A DNA stretch of 64,000 bases, from assembly GCF_041914405.1 (NCBI RefSeq), contig NZ_JAYSDK010000005.1, positions 62,001 through 126,000 on the forward strand. The letters run 5' to 3'. Position numbers and translations under genes: made by a program. This DNA comes from Zoogloea sp041914405 (GTDB lineage Bacteria; Pseudomonadota; Gammaproteobacteria; Burkholderiales; Rhodocyclaceae). Positions within the stretch are counted from its first letter, which is position 1. Every line of letters begins with the position of its first letter. The notes beneath the pieces are model-generated. The model searched no databases and was not told the DNA's origin. It saw only the letters and a list, made by a program, of their open reading frames with translations. Positions 52,510-62,591 of the stretch are shown here, piece by piece.

Positions 52510-52526
52510 TGAACCATCTTGGTGCA
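52510..52526. promoter_or_regulatory. NtrC-like binding site 2 upstream of ureD
   Basis: TGAACCATCTTGGTGCA matches the NtrC dyad TGCACYA-N3-TGGTGCA at 13 of 14 arm positions, the best match in the window. It lies 317 bases upstream of the annotated ureD start codon. Confidence 0.6.
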
Positions 52527-52814
52527 TAACCCACCCCCAAATCCCCACTCCTGCCCCAAAACCCTCCGCAAGCCATGCCCGCCAGCTCCACATCCCAGGC
52601 TTTTCGCTCCACCCGCGAGGCCCGGAACCCCACGGGCGGCCCGTTTAGCCCGGCTCAACGCGCTTTCAGCCCCACCATCCGGGCTCCGAACGCCATTCGC
52701 CACGCGTTGGACGCCCGCCGTGGCCCTCATTGCTCCGCGCCCCGCCCGCAGGGCACCGGATTCCGCCCCGCAAAACGGACATTCGCCGCGAAACCCTGTA
52801 TCCATGCGGTTTTC

Positions 52815-52830
52815 CGGCATACCGTTTGCT
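52815..52830 (+). promoter_or_regulatory. Sigma-54-like element directly before ureD
   Basis: CGGCATACCGTTTGCT compares with TGGCACG-N4-TTGCW: GG, CA, TTGC and the final W agree with correct spacing; three positions differ. The predicted transcription start (about 52841) would be only two bases before the annotated ureD ATG, so either the transcript is leaderless, ureD starts later, or the match is fortuitous. Confidence 0.35.
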
Positions 52831-52842
52831 AATCTCAAGACC

Positions 52843-53727
52843 ATGTTGCTCGCTCCCTTTCCTCCCGCCGAATCGCAGGCGCCATCGCGCCCCGATGCCG
52901 GCCACCACCTGAGCTGGCGCGCGCGCCTCGAGCTGGGCTTCGACGCCACGCCCGACGGCCGCACGGTGCTGGCCCACCGCCTGCACGAAGGCCCGCTGCG
53001 GGTCCAGAAGGCGCTCTACCCGGAAGGGCCGGCGGTGTGCCATGCCTTGATGCTCCATCCGCCGGCCGGCATTGCCGGCGGCGATGCGCTCACCGTGCAG
53101 GTGCAGGTGGGCGAGGGCGCCCATGCGCTGGTCACCACCCCCGGCGCCGGCAAGTGGTATCGCAGCCAGGGGCCGCTGGCCACGCAGCGGCTGGATTTTT
53201 CGGTGGCGGCGGGGGGCGTGCTGGAATGGCTGCCGCAGGAGAGCATCGTCTTCGACCGGGTGCGCGGTTTCACCGAGACCACGGTGCGCCTGCACGGCGA
53301 CGCGGTGTTCGTCGGGCTGGATCTGCTGTGCCTCGGGCGTACCGCGTCCGGCGAGCGGCTGACCGCCGGCAGCCTGCGCCTGGCCTCGCGCATCGAGCGG
53401 GACGGGCGGCTGATCTGGAGCGAGCAGGGCGTCATCGAAGGCGGTTCGCGCCTGCTCGATTCGCCGGTCGGCCTGCGCGGCCAACCGGTCACCGGCACGC
53501 TGCTGGTGGCGGCGGAAGGTATCGACACGGCGCTGCTGGAGGCTTGCCGGGCGGTAGTGCCGACGGTGGGCGAGGGCGGTGTGACGCGCCTGCCGGGCCT
53601 GCTGGTGGCGCGCTACCTGGGGCCGGCCGCCGAGCCGGCGCGGGCCTGGTTCGTGGCCCTGTGGGCGGCGCTGCGTCCGGCGCTGGCGGGCCGTCCTGCC
53701 GAGGTGCCACGGATCTGGCATACGTGA
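52843..53727 (+). CDS. ureD: Urease accessory protein UreD
   Basis: A 294-residue cytoplasmic urease maturation factor. The conserved core is SWRARLELGFDATPDGRTVLAHRLHEGPLRVQKALYPEGPAVCHALMLHPPAGIAGGDAL, followed by HALVTTPGAGKWYRS and LEWLPQESIVFDRVRG. UreD binds the apo-urease and, with UreF and UreG, forms the nickel-loading complex. It leads ureDABCEF-(patatin)-G. The start is uncertain: ATG 52843 (weak ribosome-binding site) or an in-frame ATG at 52804. The conserved domain begins about 23 residues in. It is preceded by a long intergenic region with NtrC-like sites. Confidence 0.93.
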   Translation: MLLAPFPPAESQAPSRPDAGHHLSWRARLELGFDATPDGRTVLAHRLHEGPLRVQKALYPEGPAVCHALMLHPPAGIAGGDALTVQVQVGEGAHALVTTPGAGKWYRSQGPLATQRLDFSVAAGGVLEWLPQESIVFDRVRGFTETTVRLHGDAVFVGLDLLCLGRTASGERLTAGSLRLASRIERDGRLIWSEQGVIEGGSRLLDSPVGLRGQPVTGTLLVAAEGIDTALLEACRAVVPTVGEGGVTRLPGLLVARYLGPAAEPARAWFVALWAALRPALAGRPAEVPRIWHT

Positions 53728-53824
53728 TATCGGTTTTTGGCAATGGCCGCCGCCGCGGCCGTGCAACTACTATTTCCGGCGCCGGCCAGCGGGCCGCGCT
53801 GACCGAACGAGAAAGGGCTCCCGA

Positions 53825-54127
<303 letters not shown>

Positions 54128-54136
54128 GGCCCGCCC

Positions 54137-54442
54137 ATGATCCCCGGTGAAATCGACACCCTAGACGGCGAGCTGGAGCTCAACGTCGGCCGCGCCACGC
54201 TGACCCTCGTCGTCGCCAATACCGGCGACCGCCCGATCCAGGTCGGCTCCCACTACCACTTCGCCGAGACCAACGCGGCGCTGGACTTCGACCGCGCCGC
54301 CGCGCGGGGCTTCCGCCTCAACATCGCGGCCGGCACCGCGGTGCGCTTCGAGCCGGGCCAGACGCGTACCGTCGAGCTGGTGGCGCTGGATGGCGACCGC
54401 AAGGTCTTCGGTTTCAACGCTCATGTGATGGGAGCCCTGTAA
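54137..54442 (+). CDS. ureB: Urease beta subunit
   Basis: 101 residues. MIPGEIDTLDGELELNVGRATLTLVVANTGDRPIQVGSHYHFAETNAALDFDR and RLNIAAGTAVRFEPGQTRTVELV are the conserved UreB core (VGSHYHF). It starts nine bases after ureA, and its stop codon abuts the ureC start, showing tight coupling of the structural genes. It packs against the UreC active-site domain. Confidence 0.98.
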   Translation: MIPGEIDTLDGELELNVGRATLTLVVANTGDRPIQVGSHYHFAETNAALDFDRAAARGFRLNIAAGTAVRFEPGQTRTVELVALDGDRKVFGFNAHVMGAL

Positions 54443-56143
<1,701 letters not shown>

Positions 56144-56146
56144 ACC

Positions 56147-56623
56147 ATGCTGCTGATCGAAAACATTTACACCGGCGACGCCGCGCCCACCGCGCGCCTG
56201 CAACTCGACTTCGACGCCCGCACCAAGAGCCGCCTGCGCACGCGCCTGGCGGACGGCGAGGAGGTCGGCCTGTTCCTGCCCCGCGGCACCATCCTGCGCG
56301 GCGGCGACCGCCTGCAGGCCCAGGACGGGCGCATCGTCGAGGTGGTGTCGGCGCCGGAGGAGCTGCTGGAGGCGCGCTGCGCCGACGCCTCTGCGCTGGC
56401 CCGCGTGGCCTACCACCTGGGCAACCGTCACGTGGCGGTGCAAGTGGGTGACGGCTGGCTGCGCATCCAGACCGACCATGTGCTGAAGACCATGCTGGTC
56501 GGCCTCGGCGCCGAGGTCAGCAGCCTGAGCGCCGCCTTCGAGCCGGAAGCCGGCGCCTACGCGCACGGCCATCACCACGCCGAGCGCGGGGCGACGGAAG
56601 CCAAGATTCACCAGTACAAGTAG
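56147..56623 (+). CDS. ureE: Urease accessory protein UreE (nickel metallochaperone)
   Basis: 158 residues. N-terminal peptide-binding domain (LQLDFDARTKSRLRTRLADGEEVGLFLPRGTILRGGDRLQA) and C-terminal metal-binding domain (ARVAYHLGNRHVAVQVGDGWLRIQTDHVLKTMLVGLGAEVSSLSAAFEPEAGAY). The HLGNRH motif contains the interface nickel histidine. The tail AHGHHHAERG is a short histidine-rich segment, much less extended than in Klebsiella UreE, so surplus nickel storage would be limited. It delivers nickel to the UreDFG complex. It starts three bases after ureC. Confidence 0.97.
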   Translation: MLLIENIYTGDAAPTARLQLDFDARTKSRLRTRLADGEEVGLFLPRGTILRGGDRLQAQDGRIVEVVSAPEELLEARCADASALARVAYHLGNRHVAVQVGDGWLRIQTDHVLKTMLVGLGAEVSSLSAAFEPEAGAYAHGHHHAERGATEAKIHQYK

Positions 56624-56633
56624 GAGAGCGTTG

Positions 56634-57317
56634 GTGAGCTTGCCGCTGATGCGCCTGCTGCAGCTGGTCAGCCCCGCGCTGCCGGTGGGCGCCTACACCT
56701 ATTCGCAGGGCCTGGAGTGGGTCGTCGATTGCGGTGCGGTGAAGAGCGAGGCCCAGGTCGGCGAGTGGATCGGCGATGCGCTGGCCGGTGCTTTCGGCGG
56801 CTATGAGCTGCCGCTGCTGGCTTGCTTGCTGGATGTGTGGCGGGCCGGCGACGACGGCGAGGTGGCGGCGCTCAACGCCCGCTGCCTGGCCAGCCGCGAG
56901 ACTTCCGAGCTGCGTGCCGAGACGGTGCAGATGGGGTACTCGCTGGTTCGCCTGCTGGTGGATCTGCCGGCCTTCGTCGAACTGCCCGGCTGGGTGGCGC
57001 GGCTGAAGGCGGTGGACGAGCCGGCCTTTCCGACCGCCTGGGCCGCCGCGGCGGCGGCCTGGCAGGTGCCGTCGGCCGATGCGCTGAACGGCTATGCCTG
57101 GGCCTGGCTGGAGAACATGGTGATGGCGGCGGTGAAGGCCGTGCCCCTTGGCCAGGCCGCCGGCCAGCGCCTGCTGTCGTCCCTGGCCGCGCAGGTGCCG
57201 GAGCGGGTCGCCGATGCGCTGCAGCGGCCGGCGGAGGCCTGGTCCAACTTCCAGCCGGGGCTGGCGATTGCCAGCTGCCGTCACGAGACGCAGTATTCCC
57301 GTCTGTTCCGTTCCTGA
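56634..57317 (+). CDS. ureF: Urease accessory protein UreF
   Basis: 227 residues. The N-terminus LPLMRLLQLVSPALPVGAYTYSQGLEWVVD is the conserved UreF opening, and NAWAWLENMVMAAVKAVPLGQ with SNFQPGLAIASCRHETQYSRLFRS closes it. UreF bridges UreD and the GTPase UreG in nickel insertion. The start is a GTG at 56634 preceded by AGGAG; a TTG at 56631 is an alternative. The next gene is not ureG but a patatin-like phospholipase 12 bases downstream. Confidence 0.95.
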   Translation: MSLPLMRLLQLVSPALPVGAYTYSQGLEWVVDCGAVKSEAQVGEWIGDALAGAFGGYELPLLACLLDVWRAGDDGEVAALNARCLASRETSELRAETVQMGYSLVRLLVDLPAFVELPGWVARLKAVDEPAFPTAWAAAAAAWQVPSADALNGYAWAWLENMVMAAVKAVPLGQAAGQRLLSSLAAQVPERVADALQRPAEAWSNFQPGLAIASCRHETQYSRLFRS

Positions 57318-57329
57318 GAGTCCTGCATC

Positions 57330-58613
57330 GTGACTGCTCGTGCCGACGACGTTCCCCGTCTCGCCATCGCCTGCCAGGGCGGCGGCGCCCACACCGCCTT
57401 CACGGCGGGTGTGCTGGCCTACCTGTTTCTGTCCTTCGAGCATTTCAGGCGGGAAGGGCAGGAGAACCGCTGGTTCCGCCTGCAAGGCCTGTCCGGCACC
57501 TCGGGCGGGGCGCTCACCGCGGCGCTGGCGTGGAGCAAGGCCGACAGCTGGGCGATTGGTGCCCGCCGGGTGTTGAATTACTGGAACCGCAACAAGGCCA
57601 GCCTTGAGCTGGCCGGCAAGGCGCCCCTGTGGTGGGGCGAGTACTTCACCAACAAGGCCACGCAGTTCGCGCTGTCCCTGCAGGACTGGCTGCCCGACGT
57701 GAGCGTGCCGCCATCGCCCTTTCTGTCGACGCTGGTGCAGGCCCGCATGAAGGATGACCTGCGCGCCACTGTCGGGCTGTCGGCGGGCGACGAGCGTTTC
57801 TTCGGCCGGGAGGGGCTGGATCTCTTCGTCGGCGCGGTGGATGTGCTCGGCTATCCCGACCATCCCCAGAGCGCCTTCCGCACCTTTCCGGAGCGGCCTG
57901 GGGCCGGCATCCGCCTCGACGAACTGCTGGCCAGCGCCTGCATCCCCGAACTCTTCGTCGCCGCGCCGCTGGAGGTGGACAGCCGCAGCCGACCGGGCCA
58001 CCGTGAAGCGCGTTTCTTCTGGGACGGCCTGTACTCCCAGAACCCGCCGATCAATGACTTCTTCATCAACCGCCCGCGGGAGGCCAAGCCCGACCTGCTG
58101 TGGGTGGTGCAGATCAACCCGAACCAGTACGAGGGCAGCGCCTGCGGCCCGGTGACGCCGTCCGAGCAGATCGACCGGCGTAATGAGCTGTCCGGCAACC
58201 TGTCCCTCGGCCAGGAGCTGCGCAGCATCGACGTGGTGAACAAGATCGCCACCCAACTGACTGGACTTCGCAAGCTCCCGCCCGAGCTGGCCGACTACAA
58301 GCGGGTCACCGTCAGCGTCGTCGGCCTCGGCGAGCGGCCGCGCAAGGACTTTGCTGGCGTGCGCCTCGACTACGCGTCCAAGCTCAACCGCGATCCGGCG
58401 TTCATCGATGCACTGATCGCCGAAGGCATCGCCGCGGCGGCCGAGGCGGCCTGCGGCGGACAGCTGCTGCAGCCCCACCCGAGCATGAGCCGGCAGCACT
58501 GCCGCTGCGATTTCTCCAACCCGGACTGGCCCGATCCCCGCGACCTGGCGGCCTTCCTGGCCGACGATCCGGCGCTGGCCCGTCAATGGGCGGCGCTGAC
58601 CGCGGCGGGCTGA
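57330..58613 (+). CDS. Patatin-like phospholipase inserted in the urease operon
   Basis: A 427-residue predicted serine lipid acyl hydrolase. The oxyanion loop is CQGGGAHTAFTAGVL (residues 15-29), the nucleophile elbow GTSGG with S58, and the catalytic aspartate is D232 in FFWDGLYSQNPP, completing the Ser-Asp dyad. There is no signal peptide or TM segment, so it is cytoplasmic or membrane-peripheral. The C-terminus has a cysteine cluster, RQHCRCDF. It starts with a GTG 12 bases after ureF and ends 52 bases before ureG, all on one strand, so it is cotranscribed with the urease maturation genes. I know of no established role for a patatin in urease assembly. Confidence 0.88.
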   Translation: MTARADDVPRLAIACQGGGAHTAFTAGVLAYLFLSFEHFRREGQENRWFRLQGLSGTSGGALTAALAWSKADSWAIGARRVLNYWNRNKASLELAGKAPLWWGEYFTNKATQFALSLQDWLPDVSVPPSPFLSTLVQARMKDDLRATVGLSAGDERFFGREGLDLFVGAVDVLGYPDHPQSAFRTFPERPGAGIRLDELLASACIPELFVAAPLEVDSRSRPGHREARFFWDGLYSQNPPINDFFINRPREAKPDLLWVVQINPNQYEGSACGPVTPSEQIDRRNELSGNLSLGQELRSIDVVNKIATQLTGLRKLPPELADYKRVTVSVVGLGERPRKDFAGVRLDYASKLNRDPAFIDALIAEGIAAAAEAACGGQLLQPHPSMSRQHCRCDFSNPDWPDPRDLAAFLADDPALARQWAALTAAG

Positions 58614-58665
58614 GCCCGGCCGGGCCCCGAACCCATCTCCAGAACTCAAAAAAAGGAAACGCTCC

Positions 58666-59280
<615 letters not shown>

Positions 59281-59435
59281 AAGCGGCTGAAACCCTTATT
59301 GCGTGCGGATTCCGTAACACGATTGGAGTATGCTGGAGACACGTGGGCGGTCTGGGGAGGAGTCAGGCCGCCGGCGATTTTCCAACGGTTCGCATACCCA
59401 CAATCAAGATCAAAACACACAGAAGGGAACAGTCG

Positions 59436-59882
59436 ATGAGCGAAGAAAAGCAGAACTTCGAGGAATACTACGGTTATAAATTCGAGGAGCTGTCCGTCGG
59501 GCAGAGCGCCGTGTATGCACGCACCGTCACCGAGGCCGACATCCTGGCTTTCGCGGGCGTGACCGGCGACTTCAACCCCGTGCACGTCAACGAGGAACTG
59601 GCAGCGTCCACCATGTTCGGCGGGCGTATCGCCCACGGCATGCTGTCGGCCGGCTTCATCTCCACGGTGTTCGGCATGAAGCTGCCGGGGCCGGGCTGCA
59701 TCTACCTGTCCCAGAGCCTGAAGTTCAAGGCGCCGGTGAAGATCGGCGACACCGTCACGGTGCGCTGCACGATCAAGGAACTCACCCCCGAGAAGCGCAA
59801 GGCCAAGTTCGACACCGTCGCCACGGTGAAGGGCAAGGTCGTGCTGGAAGGCGAGGCGGACATCATGGTGCCGGCCCGCTGA
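59436..59882 (+). CDS. MaoC-like (R)-specific enoyl-CoA hydratase
   Basis: 148 residues, a single hot-dog-fold hydratase-2 domain. The catalytic motif is FAGVTGDFNPVHVNEELAASTMFGGRIAHGML, with D45 and H50 as the Asp-His pair. The enzyme hydrates trans-2-enoyl-CoA to (R)-3-hydroxyacyl-CoA and in betaproteobacteria commonly supplies polyhydroxyalkanoate synthesis (PhaJ) or fatty acid metabolism. The ATG at 59436 starts the family N-terminus; the frame to 59343 is in the untranslated leader. It is monocistronic: 155 bases after ureG and followed by a terminator. Confidence 0.9.
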   Translation: MSEEKQNFEEYYGYKFEELSVGQSAVYARTVTEADILAFAGVTGDFNPVHVNEELAASTMFGGRIAHGMLSAGFISTVFGMKLPGPGCIYLSQSLKFKAPVKIGDTVTVRCTIKELTPEKRKAKFDTVATVKGKVVLEGEADIMVPAR

Positions 59883-59908
59883 GCGGAAGCTGAGCTGACT
59901 TGAGCAAG

Positions 59909-59940
59909 CGGGCTGGCCTTGGGCCGGCCCGTTTCGTTTT
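59909..59940 (+). terminator. Intrinsic terminator after the MaoC hydratase gene
   Basis: CGGGCTGGCC (59909-59918) pairs with GGCCGGCCCG (59922-59931) through ten pairs, one of them G-U, with loop TTG, followed by TTTCGTTTT. Confidence 0.8.
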
Positions 59941-59973
59941 GGGCGCCTGACTTGTCGGGCGGCCGGTGGCGAT

Positions 59974-60945
59974 TCAGTTGCGGGAGGCAGACGGTCCGTC
60001 GAGCAGGGCCTGGCGGGTCAGCGGCTGGCCGAGGCGTTCCAGCCACCATGCAAGGGCCTTGCCCATGCGGTTGGCAGGCGTCTTGCGCCAGGCGTAGTTC
60101 ACGTGGATGCGGCGCTCGTCACGCTCCACCCGCAGAGCCACCAGGCGGCCGGTTTCCACGTAGGGGCGGGCCAGGCACTCGGGCAGGAAGCCGACGCCGA
60201 GGCCGCGCAGCTGGGCCTCCAGCTTGGCTGGCATGCTGGCCACGGTGAAGACGTCCTGGCCGCCGAGCAGACCGACGGTGAGCCCCTCGCCGTGGCGGGC
60301 GGAGTCCGCGACGGCTACCGCCCGATGGGCGCGGATCTGCGCATCGCTGAGTGGTGCGGATTCCCGCGCCAGCGGATGGTGGGGCGCCACCGTGAAGATG
60401 AAGCGCTGGCTACCCAGCGGCTGGCTCTGGAAGCCCGGCCCGACCGGCGACTCGGTGACCACGCCGAGGGCCAGGTCGGCCTGGCCGGAGCTGAGGGCTT
60501 CCAGCGTGCCCGACAGGGTCTCGTCGCGCAGGCGCAGGCGGGTCGGTGGGTTGAGCGCGAGGAAATCCTGGCACAGCTCGAACAGCGTGGTGCGGTTGAT
60601 GATGCTGTCCACGGCAATGGTGAAGCTGGCCTCCCAGCCGGTGGCGACGCGGCGCACCCGGTTGGCGATGGCGTCGATTTCGGCCAGCAGCCGGCCGCCT
60701 TCGCGCAGCAGTTCGGCGCCGGCCTCGGTGAGCCTGGCCTGGCGCGAGCTGCGGTCGAACAGCAGCACGTCGAGTGCATCCTCGATGCGCCGCACCCGGT
60801 AGGTGAGAGCGCTGGGTACCAGGCCGCAGGCGCGGGCCGCCGCGGCGAAGCTGCCGGCGTCGGCGATGGCCTGCAACATGGCCAGCGCGTCGGGGGTCAG
60901 AAGGTCCCGCGGGGTCGGGCGGTTTTGGGGCATGGCTCGGCTCAT
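59974..60945 (-). CDS. LysR-family transcriptional regulator, divergent from pirin
   Basis: A 323-residue regulator. The HTH lies at residues about 15-75: LTPDALAMLQAIADAGSFAAAARACGLVPSALTYRVRRIEDALDVLLFDRSSRQARLTEAG. The effector domain follows from about residue 105 (FTIAVDSIINRTTLFELCQDFL). The gene is divergent from a pirin gene with 93 bases between them, containing two perfect palindromes. LysR-pirin pairs of this type are widespread in proteobacteria, and the regulator is probably the activator of the pirin and perhaps of the following hydrolase. Confidence 0.9.
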   Translation of the reverse strand: MSRAMPQNRPTPRDLLTPDALAMLQAIADAGSFAAAARACGLVPSALTYRVRRIEDALDVLLFDRSSRQARLTEAGAELLREGGRLLAEIDAIANRVRRVATGWEASFTIAVDSIINRTTLFELCQDFLALNPPTRLRLRDETLSGTLEALSSGQADLALGVVTESPVGPGFQSQPLGSQRFIFTVAPHHPLARESAPLSDAQIRAHRAVAVADSARHGEGLTVGLLGGQDVFTVASMPAKLEAQLRGLGVGFLPECLARPYVETGRLVALRVERDERRIHVNYAWRKTPANRMGKALAWWLERLGQPLTRQALLDGPSASRN

Positions 60946-60947
60946 CG

Positions 60948-60973
60948 TTCAAACGCTTTGAATGATGACATCA
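60948..60973. promoter_or_regulatory. Two adjacent palindromes in the LysR/pirin intergenic region
   Basis: TTCAAA-CGC-TTTGAA (60948-60962) is a perfect 15-base palindrome with a T-N11-A outline. Directly next to it is TGATG-A-CATCA (60963-60973), also perfect. They start two bases outside the LysR start codon, which fits autorepression and activation of the divergent pirin gene. Confidence 0.6.
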
Positions 60974-61038
60974 AACCGCGTGAGCCGTTCAGGGCCGCTC
61001 GGGGGCTACAGTGGAGCCATCAACCAAGGAGGTATTCC

Positions 61039-61740
61039 ATGCTTACCCTGCGCAAATCCCAGGACCGCGGCCACGCCGACCATGGCTGGCTGAAGAGCCA
61101 GCATTCCTTCTCCTTCGCCGGCTACTACGACCCGGCCCACGTGGGCTGGGGCAACCTGCTGGTCATCAACGAGGACCGCATCGCGCCGGGCACCGGCTTC
61201 GGCACCCACGGCCATCGGGACATGGAGATCGTCAGCTATGTGATGTCCGGCTCGCTGGCCCACAAGGACAGCATGGGCAATGGCACGGCGATTCCGCCGG
61301 GCGACGTGCAGCGCATGAGCGCCGGCAGCGGTGTGCGCCATAGCGAGTTCAACCACGCGACGGATTCGGTGACCCATTTCCTGCAGATCTGGATCGAGCC
61401 GAACCAGCTGGGCATCGCGCCGGGCTACGAGCAGAAGACCTTTCCCGACGCCGAGAAGCGCGGCCGCCTGCGCCTGGTGGCCTCGCCGGATGGTGCTGAA
61501 GGTTCGGTGCTGATCCACGCCGATGCGCGGCTCTACGCAGGCCTGCTGGATGGCACCGAAGCGGCCACGCTGACCCTGGACCCGGCCCGCAAGGCCTACG
61601 TGTTCCTCATCCGCGGTGCGCTGAGCGTCAATGGTCAGCGTCTGGAGGCCGGCGATGCGGCATTGCTCGCCAACGAAGCTGAAGTAGCGCTGACCGCCGG
61701 CAGCGATGCCGAAGTGCTGGTCTTCGACCTGGCACCGTGA
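61039..61740 (+). CDS. Pirin family protein (YhhW-like)
   Basis: A 233-residue short-form pirin. MLTLRKSQDRGHADHGWLKSQHSFSFAGYYDPAHVGWGNLLVINEDRIAPGTGFGTHGHRDMEIVSYVMSGSLAHKDSMGN is the hallmark of the YhhW subgroup, whose Escherichia coli member has quercetin 2,3-dioxygenase activity. Metal ligands are in GTHGHRDMEI and GSGVRHSEFN. The ATG has a consensus AAGGAGGT. It is paralogous to, but of a different subgroup from, the 285-residue pirin at 7732-8589; both are beside LysR genes. The hydrolase gene 61 bases downstream is probably cotranscribed. Confidence 0.92.
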   Translation: MLTLRKSQDRGHADHGWLKSQHSFSFAGYYDPAHVGWGNLLVINEDRIAPGTGFGTHGHRDMEIVSYVMSGSLAHKDSMGNGTAIPPGDVQRMSAGSGVRHSEFNHATDSVTHFLQIWIEPNQLGIAPGYEQKTFPDAEKRGRLRLVASPDGAEGSVLIHADARLYAGLLDGTEAATLTLDPARKAYVFLIRGALSVNGQRLEAGDAALLANEAEVALTAGSDAEVLVFDLAP

Positions 61741-61801
61741 TGCCCTCGGTAACGCCTTGATTGGTAGCCCTGAACAACAAAACCAGACAGGAACGACATC
61801 C

Positions 61802-62485
61802 ATGAACGCAGCCTTCACGCTTCCGCCCCTGATCGACGACCTCAGCCTGTCCTACCGCCTGCGCCCGGCCGAAGGCACGGCGCAGGGCCTGGTGGTCCTG
61901 CTGCACGGCGTCGGCAGCAACGAGGCCTCCATGGCCGGCCTGGCGGCAGTGCTGCCGCCATCGCTGGCGGTGGCCCTGGTCCGCTCGCCGATGCCCCTCG
62001 GCCCGTCGGCGTTCTGCGCCTTCCAGGTCAGTTTCACCGCCAACGGCCCGGTGATCGACGCGGAGGCGGCGGAAGTGACTCGCGGCAAGCTGGCGGTTTT
62101 TGTGGCCGACCTGCAGGCACGCCTTCGCATCCCCGCCGAGCGCACGGTGGTGGCCGGCTTCAGCCAGGGCGGCATCATGTCGGCGAGCCTGGCGCTGACC
62201 CATCCGGACAGCGTCGCCGGCTTCGCCATCCTGTCCGGGCGCATCCTGCCGGAGATTGCCCCACTGCTGGCGCCGGCCGCCGAACTGGCCCGCGTTCAGG
62301 CGCTGGTGACCCACGGCAGCTTCGACAACACATTGCCGGTAGCCTGGGCCGAGCGCAGCGATCAGTGGCTCGGCGAACTTGGGGTGAAACTCGAGTCCCA
62401 CCGCTACCCGGCGGGCCATGAGATCACGCCGCAGATGGCGCGGGACTTCGTCGGCTGGGTGGGGCGCGTGCTGCCGGCCGCTTGA
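61802..62485 (+). CDS. Alpha/beta-hydrolase, carboxylesterase/phospholipase family (YpfH-like)
   Basis: A 227-residue serine hydrolase of the phospholipase/carboxylesterase (Abhydrolase_2) family. The oxyanion loop is VVLLHGVGSNEAS, the nucleophile motif GFSQGGIM, and the probable Asp and His are in THGSFDNTLP and YPAGHEITPQ. It has no signal peptide. The ATG has AGGAA about eight bases upstream. It follows the pirin gene on the same strand. The substrate is probably a short acyl ester; it is not predictable. Confidence 0.88.
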   Translation: MNAAFTLPPLIDDLSLSYRLRPAEGTAQGLVVLLHGVGSNEASMAGLAAVLPPSLAVALVRSPMPLGPSAFCAFQVSFTANGPVIDAEAAEVTRGKLAVFVADLQARLRIPAERTVVAGFSQGGIMSASLALTHPDSVAGFAILSGRILPEIAPLLAPAAELARVQALVTHGSFDNTLPVAWAERSDQWLGELGVKLESHRYPAGHEITPQMARDFVGWVGRVLPAA

Positions 62486-62497
62486 GCGGAACGCCAC

Positions 62498-62524
62498 AAA
62501 AAAAGTGGGGACCCGAGGGTCCCC
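62498..62524 (-). terminator. Intrinsic terminator of nifM
   Basis: On the minus strand GGGGACC (62524-62518) and GGTCCCC (62513-62507) form the stem, and after CA a run of seven Ts follows (62504-62498). On the plus strand the hairpin lacks a T-tract, so it mainly serves nifM. Confidence 0.75.
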
Positions 62525-62591
62525 AAAAGTGCGCTCCAAGCCTGGAGAAGATGAATGCCGCCACTCATCCCCTCCGATTCCTACAATCGTT

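Larger units (their letters stand above)
51691..52842. other. Gene-free region between urtE and ureD: structured repeat plus regulatory segment
   Basis: A stretch of 1152 bases without a supported gene. 51741-52390 is copy 2 of the long repeat. From 52391 the composition changes to A- and C-rich and contains two NtrC-like 17-mers (52447 and 52510). The remainder to 52842 is C-rich with no recognised gene and includes a sigma-54-like element at 52815. Open frames here continue through the repeat, or run in phase with ureD as an implausible N-terminal extension. Confidence 0.75.

Noticed and set aside
52624..52638. GG-N10-GC match as an alternative sigma-54 promoter for ureD
   Set aside because: Only the GG and GC agree; the flanking consensus is absent in this C-rich sequence.
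59299..59334. Possible sigma-70 promoter (TTGCGT and TATGCT) before the MaoC gene
   Set aside because: Spacing of about 24 bases is far from 17; only a weak -10-like hexamer remains.
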